From Streptomycetales bacterium (GTDB lineage: Bacteria > Actinomycetota > Actinomycetes > Prado026), in assembly GCA_025361995.1 (NCBI GenBank), contig JANYIP010000241.1, forward strand, positions 1 to 9,860: 9,860 nt of DNA. Direction: 5' to 3'. Under the pieces are notes generated by a model that saw nothing but the letters and a program-made list of their open reading frames with translations, did not search any database and was not told the DNA's origin. Shown here piece after piece: positions 1 to 5,535 of this stretch (position 1 is its first letter; every line of letters begins with the position of its first letter). The position numbers were made by a program, and so were the translations under genes.

Positions 1-856
1 GCCAGCGCGCCGAGGCGGTCCGGCCGCCGGACCAGCGCCTGTTCGCCGGGAACGCGACGCGACGGACAGCCGTCGAGAACGTGCCCCCCGACGGTCTGCG
101 GGCGAGATCCCGGACCTGCCCGCTGACATCACCGGCGAGGAGCTGGACCCCGACGTGCGTCGGCAGCTGCGTACCTTGCCCAAGGGGTTGGCCGAGGAGG
201 TCGCCAAGCGGCTCGTCGCCATCCGGCGGTTCCTCGAGGAGGACCCCGAGCTCGCCCACCTCCATGCGGGGGAGGCGACCCGCATCGCCTCCCGGGTGGC
301 CGCGGTGCGCGAGGCGAACGGCCTGACCGCGTACTCGACGGGGCGCTGGGCGCAGGCCCGCTCGGAGCTGCGCGCTGCGCGCCGGCTGTCGGGTTCTGAC
401 GCGTTCCTCCCCATGCTGGCCGACTGCGAGCGTGGGCTGGGCAAGCCGGAGCGGGCGCTGGAGCTCGCCGGCAGCCCCGAGGCTGCCCGGCTGGACAAGG
501 CGACCCGGGTCGAGCTCCGGATCGTCGCCTCCGGCGCGCGCCGGGACATGGGGCAGCTCGACGCGGCGGTGGTCACCCTGCAGTGCCCCGAGCTGCGGGA
601 CGAGTCCAAGCCTTGGTCGGGGCGGCTGCGGTACGCGTACGCAGACGCACTGCTCTCGGCCGGCCGTACCCAGGAGGCGGTGGACTGGTTCGGGCGCGCC
701 GCACGGGCCGACCCTGAGGGCGAGACGGACGCCCAGGAGCGGCTCGAGGAGCTGGCGGGGCTGGTGTTCACGGACGCCGACAGCGACAGCCTCGACGGCG
801 ACAGCGAGCGTGTGGACGAGGGCAGCGAGAGCGCGAGCGACGGGCCCTCGTCCTAG
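1..856 (+). CDS. TPR-repeat protein, 5'-truncated by the window edge
   Basis: The reading frame (codons beginning at base 2) is open to the left edge and ends at TAG 854-856, so the gene starts outside the window. No ATG, GTG or TTG occurs in this frame before the GTG at 155. That GTG lies inside a block (starting near base 107, EIPDLPADITGEELDPDVR) that looks like the conserved beginning of the family's folded part, so I treat 155 as internal. The first ~35 visible residues are Arg/Pro/Ala-rich low complexity. Two to four helical-hairpin repeats follow, for example AYSTGRWAQARSELRAARRL and LADCERGLGKPERALELA, typical of tetratricopeptide repeats, which usually mediate protein-protein contacts. 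The last ~30 residues are an Asp/Ser/Glu-rich acidic tail. From memory this resembles the actinobacterial TPR protein found before the HAD-tlyA-nadK-recN cluster (Rv1691-like). The partner is unknown. No membrane segment or catalytic motif is seen. Confidence 0.85.
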   Translation, partial: PARRGGPAAGPAPVRRERDATDSRRERAPRRSAGEIPDLPADITGEELDPDVRRQLRTLPKGLAEEVAKRLVAIRRFLEEDPELAHLHAGEATRIASRVAAVREANGLTAYSTGRWAQARSELRAARRLSGSDAFLPMLADCERGLGKPERALELAGSPEAARLDKATRVELRIVASGARRDMGQLDAAVVTLQCPELRDESKPWSGRLRYAYADALLSAGRTQEAVDWFGRAARADPEGETDAQERLEELAGLVFTDADSDSLDGDSERVDEGSESASDGPSS

Positions 857-1818
857 CGGGTCGACGCCGGATCGGCGAGGGCCGAGCCGGTGCCCTCGGT
901 CGCGTCCAGCCAGCGGTTGATCCCGACGATGTTGGCGGCGGTCGCGTTGAGATGCTCGAACTTGCCGCTGACTTCCTCGGACGCCAGGTACGCGGCGTAC
1001 CGCTCGGCGGTCTTCTCCGTGACCCGCTGGACCGCGTGATCGAGATCGAGCGCGGACGCTCGGGTGTCGCGCACGAGCTCGACCCAGAGGCGAAGCTCCT
1101 CCTCGGCCCGGTCGAGCGACCCCTGAACGTCCAGGACAGGTCCGAAGTGGCTGAAGAGCAGCCGCTGCGGCCGTACCTGCCGAAATTGGTCGAGCGACGC
1201 GATTGCCAGGTCCAGGTCGAAGTCGGGCGGCGGGGTCGAGGGCCGCATGTCCTTGGTCTCGGGGATGTACACGCCCGCCGCGTCCCCGACGTACAGGTCG
1301 CCGGTGGTCGAGTCGACGAGGCCGACGTGGTGCTGCGCGTGGCCCGGCGCGTGGAAGGCGGCCAGCGAGCGGCCGCCGCCGAGGTCGACGGTGCCCTCGT
1401 CGCCGAGCGCACGGACGCGCGCGGCATCGGTCGGCAGCAGCACGCCGAAGACGTCGTCGAGGACCCGACCGAAGACCCGTCGGGCGCTGGTCATGAGGCG
1501 CTCGGGGTCGACGAGATGGCGGGCGCCACGTTCGTGGACCACCACCTCGGCCCTCGGGAAGTGCCCGGCGAGGGTGCCGACGCCGCCTGCGTGGTCCAGG
1601 TGAATGTGCGTCACGACGAGAGTGCCCAGGTCGGCCGGGCCTAAGCCGAGGTGCGCCAGTGCGTCGATGACCACGTTCGCGGACGTCGCCGTGCCGGTCT
1701 CGACCAGGCAGGGCCGGTCCCCGCGGATCAAGTACGCCGAGGTGATCCCTGCGTAGCCGGACATCTGGGTGTCGATCGCGAAGACGTCGTGGCCAAGTTC
1801 GCTGATGAGGTTGTCCAC
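853..1818 (-). CDS. MBL-fold metallo-hydrolase
   Basis: This is a metallo-beta-lactamase-superfamily hydrolase of about 321 residues, likely cytoplasmic, with unknown substrate. With the GTG start at 1818, the zinc-binding signature THIHLDHAGG supplies H71, H73, D75 and H76. GHAQHH supplies H160, GDAAG supplies D179 and SHFGP supplies H224, so the full dinuclear metal site appears intact. The C-terminal ~90 residues are helical, ending in a region with NATAANIVGINRWL, and resemble the extension seen in glyoxalase-II-like or RNase Z-like hydrolases of actinobacteria. The frame stays open upstream to an ATG at 1947, but I prefer GTG 1818. It has a purine-rich GAGAGGGG 7 nt upstream, the protein then begins right before the first beta strand (LGHDVFAIDT), and the upstream extension is low-complexity. 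The gene is downstream of the DUF1015 gene on the same strand across 156 bp. Its stop codon shares bases with that of the converging TPR gene. Confidence 0.85.
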   Translation of the reverse strand: MDNLISELGHDVFAIDTQMSGYAGITSAYLIRGDRPCLVETGTATSANVVIDALAHLGLGPADLGTLVVTHIHLDHAGGVGTLAGHFPRAEVVVHERGARHLVDPERLMTSARRVFGRVLDDVFGVLLPTDAARVRALGDEGTVDLGGGRSLAAFHAPGHAQHHVGLVDSTTGDLYVGDAAGVYIPETKDMRPSTPPPDFDLDLAIASLDQFRQVRPQRLLFSHFGPVLDVQGSLDRAEEELRLWVELVRDTRASALDLDHAVQRVTEKTAERYAAYLASEEVSGKFEHLNATAANIVGINRWLDATEGTGSALADPASTR

Positions 1819-1847
1819 GCCACTGCCCCTCTCGCGAGTTGTCCACA
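1811..1847. repeat. Two direct DnaA-box-like 9-mers upstream of the MBL gene
   Basis: TTGTCCACA lies at 1839-1847 and TTGTCCACG at 1811-1819, in the same orientation and 28 bp apart start to start. The first matches the usual high-GC actinobacterial DnaA box (TTGTCCACA); the second differs in its last base and overlaps the MBL GTG start codon (GTG GAC AAC on the minus strand). No origin-type gene is nearby, so an origin is not implied. The pair may be fortuitous or a DnaA-titration or regulatory site. Confidence 0.35.
1826..1833 (-). promoter_or_regulatory. Ribosome binding site deciding the MBL gene start
   Basis: On the minus strand the bases read GAGAGGGG, with a 7-nt gap to the GTG at 1818-1816. 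No comparable site precedes the in-frame alternatives at ATG 1890 and ATG 1947, so this favours the shorter 321-residue protein. Confidence 0.5.
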
Positions 1848-1849
1848 GG

Positions 1850-1872
1850 CCAGGAACTCGGTCTGTTCCTGG
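1850..1872. promoter_or_regulatory. Perfect 8-bp inverted repeat, possible operator upstream of the MBL gene
   Basis: CCAGGAAC at 1850-1857 is exactly complementary to GTTCCTGG at 1865-1872, with a 7-nt spacer. It sits in the gap between the DUF1015 stop and the MBL start, 32 bp upstream of the MBL GTG. It is not followed by a T tract on either strand, so it does not look like an intrinsic terminator. A dimeric-repressor operator or a leader hairpin are the plausible readings. An 8-bp perfect repeat with a short loop is expected about once by chance in a window this long, so only its location lends weight. Confidence 0.35.
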
Positions 1873-1974
1873 AGGGAGTTTCCCCGGCATGGTAGGCGGC
1901 GATGGATGAGGCGCTGCGACCAGTGGTGCCCGTCGAGTCGCCCGCAAGCGCGGCGAGGGGGTCGGGGGAGCATG

Positions 1975-3303
1975 TCAGTCGGTGTCGAACGTCCTCAGGA
2001 CCAGGCCGGTCCGCGGCTTGGGGCCAAAGGACGTGCTCTTGCGTGGCATCCGCACGCCCCCGGCGGCGAGCGCAAGCACGGACTCGACAGTGACCGGTGC
2101 GAGCAGCACGACCAGCCCGGCGGTCCGCTCCGCCGAGCGCACAGCGCCAGCGACGTCGTGGTGATAGGTCACCCGGTCCTCAGGGACACTCCACAGGTGG
2201 TCGAGGAGCACGCGGTGCAGCACCGCCGTGTCCAGGTGGCGCCACTGGGCCGGCTGGTCGCGCGCGATGACGGCTTCCACCGCCGCGGGGTCTGCGACCG
2301 TGACCCTGACTCCCCGCAGCTGTTCAGAGCCGGGCCTTCCGTCGAGCAGCAGGATCTCGCCCGGCTCCAAGGCAGCTGCCGCGGCCTGGGCCGACGGCAC
2401 GTCCACTCGTTCGGCAGCGAACATCGGGCCAAGGCCCGGCGCTGCGCTCAGTGCCTCGTCGAGTGTGAGTCCAGCCACCGCACGGTGGATCGCACCAACG
2501 TACGGGGGGTGGGCACGCAGGTCGACGAGCAGAGCGAGGCCGCTGTCCCAGGGCCCGGCCCCGTTGGTCAGGTCGCGCTCGGCCTGGAGCGCCCGATAGG
2601 CCGCATACCGGTGGTGCCCGTCTGCGATGAGAGCTTGCCGGTCCGCAAGGTCGGCGGCCACCTCGGCGAGGTCCGCGGTCTCGGACAGCTGCCAGAGCCG
2701 GTGAGTGAGGCCGTCCTGGGTGCGTGCGACGACGAGCGGTTCGGTCGCGGCGAGTCGAGCCAGGACCGCCTCGGTGGGCCCGTGCGCTCCGTCGTACATG
2801 AGCAGGATCGGCTCGACGTTGGCCTGGGCGGCGCGCATGAGCTCGAGACGATCGGCGACCGGCCCCGCCATGACGTCCTCGTGCGGCAAGATGATGCGTT
2901 CCGACGGGTCGCGCAGCCCGACGTTCCCGAGCAGTCCCCGCTGCAGGACGGCCCCGTCCCGAGCCTGCTCGTACACATAGAGCCCGGGCAGCTCGTCTGC
3001 GCGCAGGACGCCCTCGTTCAGCCACCGTTGCAGCGTCGAGGCCGCGTGCTCGTAGCGGCTCTCGGTCCCGCACTCCTCGTCCCGCGGCAGGATCAGGCGT
3101 ACGACGTTGTGCGACTCGTTCGACTCCAGCGCCAGGACGGCATCCGCGTCGAGCACGTCGTACGGCGGGCTCGTCACCGCCGCGAGGTCGCCGACCGCAG
3201 CCGGGTCGTACCGAACCCCGCGGAAGGGCTGCAGGGTCAGGCCGCGCCCGGGGACGTCGACGGGCGCATCCTGCGCCTGGTCGGATGGGGTCACGGTCGG
3301 CAT
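1975..3303 (-). CDS. DUF1015 family protein
   Basis: This 442-residue protein matches the DUF1015 family as I remember it, at about full family length. Blocks in order are PFRGVRYDP (26-34), TSPPYDVL (44-51), HNVVRLILP (65-73), ILPHED (138-143), IADGHHRYAAY (226-236) and the C-terminal MPRKSTSFGPKPRTGLVLR (419-437). The His-His-Arg block and the C-terminal Lys-Ser-Thr block are the most conserved and may form an active site, but the biochemical function of the family is not established to my knowledge. It appears cytoplasmic, with no signal peptide or membrane segment. The ATG at 3303 has no clear Shine-Dalgarno sequence upstream, so the message may be leaderless or start at a nearby codon such as the GTG four codons in. 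The gene is transcribed away from the small TPR gene, and the MBL gene follows it on the same strand. Confidence 0.88.
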   Translation of the reverse strand: MPTVTPSDQAQDAPVDVPGRGLTLQPFRGVRYDPAAVGDLAAVTSPPYDVLDADAVLALESNESHNVVRLILPRDEECGTESRYEHAASTLQRWLNEGVLRADELPGLYVYEQARDGAVLQRGLLGNVGLRDPSERIILPHEDVMAGPVADRLELMRAAQANVEPILLMYDGAHGPTEAVLARLAATEPLVVARTQDGLTHRLWQLSETADLAEVAADLADRQALIADGHHRYAAYRALQAERDLTNGAGPWDSGLALLVDLRAHPPYVGAIHRAVAGLTLDEALSAAPGLGPMFAAERVDVPSAQAAAAALEPGEILLLDGRPGSEQLRGVRVTVADPAAVEAVIARDQPAQWRHLDTAVLHRVLLDHLWSVPEDRVTYHHDVAGAVRSAERTAGLVVLLAPVTVESVLALAAGGVRMPRKSTSFGPKPRTGLVLRTFDTD

Positions 3304-3392
3304 CGTACGGTGGGGCTGCTGCGCGCCGCGTCTACAGCGGCGCCGCGGTGTCCGGCACGCGGTTCGTCCCCTAACACTGATCGGAGGATACG
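3304..3392. promoter_or_regulatory. Divergent intergenic spacer between DUF1015 and small TPR genes
   Basis: These 89 bp separate two head-to-head genes and should contain promoters for both. Inside, GCGCCGC (3323-3329) and GCGGCGC (3337-3343) form a perfect 7-bp inverted repeat with a 7-nt spacer, which could be an operator or hairpin. No convincing -10/-35 pair is visible. Such GC-only repeats arise easily by chance in this composition. Confidence 0.4.
3383..3387 (+). promoter_or_regulatory. Ribosome binding site of the small TPR gene
   Basis: GGAGG lies 5 nt before the GTG at 3393. It is the strongest Shine-Dalgarno match in this part of the window and fixes the GTG start of the TPR protein. 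Confidence 0.65.
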
Positions 3393-3887
3393 GTGACGGC
3401 CCCCGAACGAGGAGAGCCCGCTGCCGTGCCCGGCACTGTCGAGGAGCCCGAGCTGATCACCGGTGATGCTCCGGACAGCCTCGCCGACCTGCCGTCCCTC
3501 ACGGGGCAGGCTCGGGTCTGGTTCGACCGGGCAGCTGCTCTGCACAATGTCGGGCGACCGTCTCAGGCAGCCGAGCTGCTGTGCCGAGCGCTGATGCTCG
3601 AACCCACGTTCGCGTGCCTGCGGGAGGCTCTCGGGCGGGCCCAGTTCGATGCCAAGCAGTTCCTGGCCGCACGCATGACTTTCTCGGCGATGACGGCGCT
3701 CAACCCGCTCGACCACTACGCGCACTTCGGGCTGGGGCTCACCCATGCGGAGCTGGGCGACCCGGCCTCGGCCATCGGACAGCTGGAGCGGGCGGTCGCG
3801 CTCGCTCCCGACGAGATCAGGTACCTGGTTGCACTGGAGCACGTGCGGGTGGCCGCCATCCTTGACGCTGGAGCGAAGAAGTCATGA
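3393..3887 (+). CDS. Small TPR-repeat protein
   Basis: A 164-residue soluble protein. Residues 1-36 are an acidic, Pro/Glu-rich disordered leader. Residues ~40-140 hold three consecutive TPR-like helical hairpins: ARVWFDRAAALHNVGRPSQA with ELLCRALMLEP, then FACLREALGRAQFDAKQFLA with TALNP, then HYAHFGLGLTHAELGDPASA with LERAVALAPD. The last helix ends in AKKS. TPRs usually form protein-binding scaffolds; no catalytic motif is seen. The start is GTG with a GGAGG 5 nt upstream. Its TGA overlaps the ATG of the HAD gene (ATGA), so the two are probably translated together, and it may act with the phosphatase. It is not obviously a duplicate of the larger TPR protein at the left edge: the repeats differ in sequence. 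Confidence 0.85.
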   Translation: MTAPERGEPAAVPGTVEEPELITGDAPDSLADLPSLTGQARVWFDRAAALHNVGRPSQAAELLCRALMLEPTFACLREALGRAQFDAKQFLAARMTFSAMTALNPLDHYAHFGLGLTHAELGDPASAIGQLERAVALAPDEIRYLVALEHVRVAAILDAGAKKS

Positions 3888-5032
3888 CTGACCATGGTTC
3901 GACCGGCCGCGGCTGGTTGCTGGAGGCGGTCGCGCCCCTGGTCGACAGCTGCGACGTCGCGCTGCTCGACCTTGACGGCACGGTCTACGTGGGGGCTGAT
4001 GTCGTGCCAGCGGCGCCCTCGGTGCTACGAGCGCTCCGAGCGGCCGGAGTGCGCCCTGCGTTCGTCACCAACAACGCCTCCCGCCCACCTGCGGCCGTGG
4101 CGGACCACCTCACCACGCTCGGTGTGGACTGCGACGTCGCCGAGGTCGTCACCTCGGCGCAGGCCGGTGCGGCTGTGGTCGCCACCCGCGTGCCGGCTGG
4201 GGCCAAGGTTCTGGTTGTGGGCGGTGCCGGAGTGCGCGAGGCGCTCCTGGAGGTCGGGCTGACACCGGTGAACCGGGCAGACGAGGGCCCGGTGGCGCTG
4301 CTGCAGGGGTGGGCGCCTGACCTCGGGTGGTCGCACCTCGCCGAGGGCGCGTTCGCCCTGGCCGCGGGCCTGCCGTGGATCGTGACCAACACCGACCTCA
4401 CGCTGCCGACGGACCGTGGCATCGCGCCAGGCAACGGCTCGTTCGTCGCGCTGCTCGCACGGGTGAGTGGACGTGTCCCGGACGCGGTGGCCGGCAAGCC
4501 CCAGCCGCCGTTGCTCGAGCAGGCGGTCGCCAAGCTGGCGGCGCTCCGCCCGCTCGTGGTCGGCGATCGGCTCGATACCGATATCGAGGGTGCGGCCGCC
4601 GTGGGCCTGCCCAGCCTGCTGGTGCTCAGCGGCGTCACCGACGTACGTGCCGTACTGGCTGCACGCCCCGACCATCGACCGACGTACCTGGCGGCTGACA
4701 TCGCTGGGCTGTTGCGGTCGCACCGGTCGCCGACGCGCGAATCCGACGGCAGCTGGTCCTGCGGGAGCTGGAACGCGAACGTTCTCCGTGAGCGAGAGCT
4801 GGTTATGGTCATGAGCGACGCCGATGCTACGGCCCCTGAGACGGCCCCTGAGACGGCCCCGGAGACAGCCAAGGACGGTGCCGACGCTTTGCGGGCCGCT
4901 GCAGCTGCGATCTGGACGGCCGCCGACAACGGTCTGGACGTGCAGGTCGACGACACGGTCCTTGCCGCTCTCGCGCGCTCGGGGCGCGCGATGGACGAAG
5001 GCAAGGCGAGTTCAGCCGAGCAGGGTCCGTAG
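3884..5032 (+). CDS. HAD-IIA family phosphatase (NagD / glycerol-3-phosphate phosphatase-like)
   Basis: A 382-residue haloacid-dehalogenase hydrolase. All four HAD motifs are present: LLDLDGT with nucleophile D29 and acid/base D31, VTNNAS with T62, GKP with K205, and GDRLDTDI with D228 and D233. The cap between motifs II and III is of the C2 type found in NagD-like enzymes. The best-known actinobacterial relative at this locus is Rv1692, reported as a glycerol-3-phosphate phosphatase with a C-terminal GNAT-like region. Here residues ~286-365 (GSWSCGSWNANVL, then DALRAAAAAIWTAADNG) look like that extra region. A tetrapeptide ETAP array (residues ~316-329) is inserted in it. The substrate is inferred, not shown. 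The start overlaps the TPR stop by 4 nt with only a weak GAAGAAG upstream, suggesting coupled translation. The 3' end overlaps the converging SCP2-like gene by 21 bp. Confidence 0.9.
   Translation: MTDHGSTGRGWLLEAVAPLVDSCDVALLDLDGTVYVGADVVPAAPSVLRALRAAGVRPAFVTNNASRPPAAVADHLTTLGVDCDVAEVVTSAQAGAAVVATRVPAGAKVLVVGGAGVREALLEVGLTPVNRADEGPVALLQGWAPDLGWSHLAEGAFALAAGLPWIVTNTDLTLPTDRGIAPGNGSFVALLARVSGRVPDAVAGKPQPPLLEQAVAKLAALRPLVVGDRLDTDIEGAAAVGLPSLLVLSGVTDVRAVLAARPDHRPTYLAADIAGLLRSHRSPTRESDGSWSCGSWNANVLRERELVMVMSDADATAPETAPETAPETAKDGADALRAAAAAIWTAADNGLDVQVDDTVLAALARSGRAMDEGKASSAEQGP
4829..4870 (+). repeat. In-frame 12-bp tandem repeat in the HAD gene
   Basis: The 12-mer ACGGCCCCTGAG occurs at 4829-4840 and again exactly at 4841-4852. 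It is followed by ACGGCCCCGGAG at 4853-4864 and a partial degenerate copy to 4870. Each unit encodes Thr-Ala-Pro-Glu. Because the unit is a multiple of three, copy-number change would keep the frame and only lengthen or shorten a flexible loop. Confidence 0.9.
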
Positions 5033-5353
5033 CTTGAACACATCGCGCATCGAGGCGTTGAGCTTCAGCCGGCCGGTAGCCCAGGCGTGCGGGAAGCTGA
5101 GCGTCCCGTCCACCAGGTCGATGAGGTCGTCGCTGGAGCAGGTGAGACGGATCTGCGCCGGTTCAGTCGACACCCGCGTGGTCAGGTCGACGAGCTCGCC
5201 GTCGCTGAGGCGTCCGCTGAGCACCACGTCGAGATCCGAAATCCGGCAGCTGATGGTGCGGTCCTCGACGTGCGCGCGCACGTCGTCGCCGACGTGGGCG
5301 AGGCGCGTTCCGAGTTCTTTCACCGCGGCCCGGCACGCCGGGAGGTTTGCCAT
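5012..5353 (-). CDS. SCP2 sterol-carrier-like lipid-binding protein
   Basis: A 113-residue soluble protein resembling the small actinobacterial SCP2-domain proteins. The pattern is an N-terminal helix (CRAAVKELGTRLA), alternating beta strands (VRAHVEDRTISCRISDLDVV, then LSGRLSDGELVDLTT), the block AQIRLTCSSDDLIDLVDGTL, and the C-terminal helix after AWATGRLKLNASMRDVFKLRTLL. SCP2 domains bind lipids or acyl chains in a hydrophobic tunnel, and the ligand here is unknown. The ATG at 5353 has GAGGAG upstream at 5365-5370 with an 11-nt gap, longer than ideal but the only good candidate. The gene lies on the opposite strand between the HAD gene, which it overlaps tail to tail by 21 bp, and the divergent phasin-like gene. 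This isolation suggests its own promoter in the 5354-5535 spacer. Confidence 0.8.
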   Translation of the reverse strand: MANLPACRAAVKELGTRLAHVGDDVRAHVEDRTISCRISDLDVVLSGRLSDGELVDLTTRVSTEPAQIRLTCSSDDLIDLVDGTLSFPHAWATGRLKLNASMRDVFKLRTLLG

Positions 5354-5535
5354 CGGGGCAACGTCTCCTCTCTGGTGGCGTCTGCTCGAGTCGGCAGCCT
5401 CGCTCGCGGACGCTACCGCAGCCGGTCGGAAGGCGAGCGCAGCTCACCTGCGGACGGGCCCTGCGGACGTACGACGACTCGCTCCCCCGGGAGGGTAAGT
5501 TGGCTGTCTCCGAACCGCGATCCGAAGGGGACCCG
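5354..5535. promoter_or_regulatory. Divergent spacer with likely promoters for SCP2-like gene and the tlyA-nadK-recN run
   Basis: This 182-bp spacer separates head-to-head genes and is the only sizeable gap before the five-gene plus-strand run, so its promoter should lie here. A TANNNT-type -10 candidate TAAGTT is at 5496-5501 on the plus strand; on the minus strand TAGCGT is at 5415-5410. Neither has a good -35. CTCCC (5482-5486) and GGGAG (5489-5493) make a small inverted repeat next to the plus-strand candidate. A frame in phase with the phasin gene is open across the spacer, but it lacks a convincing earlier start apart from the TTG at 5500. Confidence 0.4.

Noticed and set aside
1850..1872. 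LexA/SOS box suggested by GAAC and GTTC in the inverted repeat
   Set aside because: The actinobacterial LexA site has GAAC and GTTC separated by 4 nt; here the spacing is 7 nt.
1651..3396. Long plus-strand open frame of 581 codons opposite the DUF1015 gene
   Set aside because: It is the antisense of a clearly conserved protein. Its translation has no recognisable domain and is Arg/Gly/Pro-rich, as expected for a GC-rich shadow frame.
4771..4784. GAAC...GTTC near the end of the HAD gene as an SOS box for the recN run
   Set aside because: The spacing does not match (0 or 6 nt rather than 4), and it lies inside the coding region, far from the run's start.
5347..5535. Longer version of the phasin-like protein using the open frame upstream of 5536
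   Set aside because: The added residues are Ser/Arg-rich without family likeness, the only candidate start nearby is TTG 5500, and ATG 5536 has a good ribosome site. The TAAGTT overlapping that TTG may instead be a -10 element.
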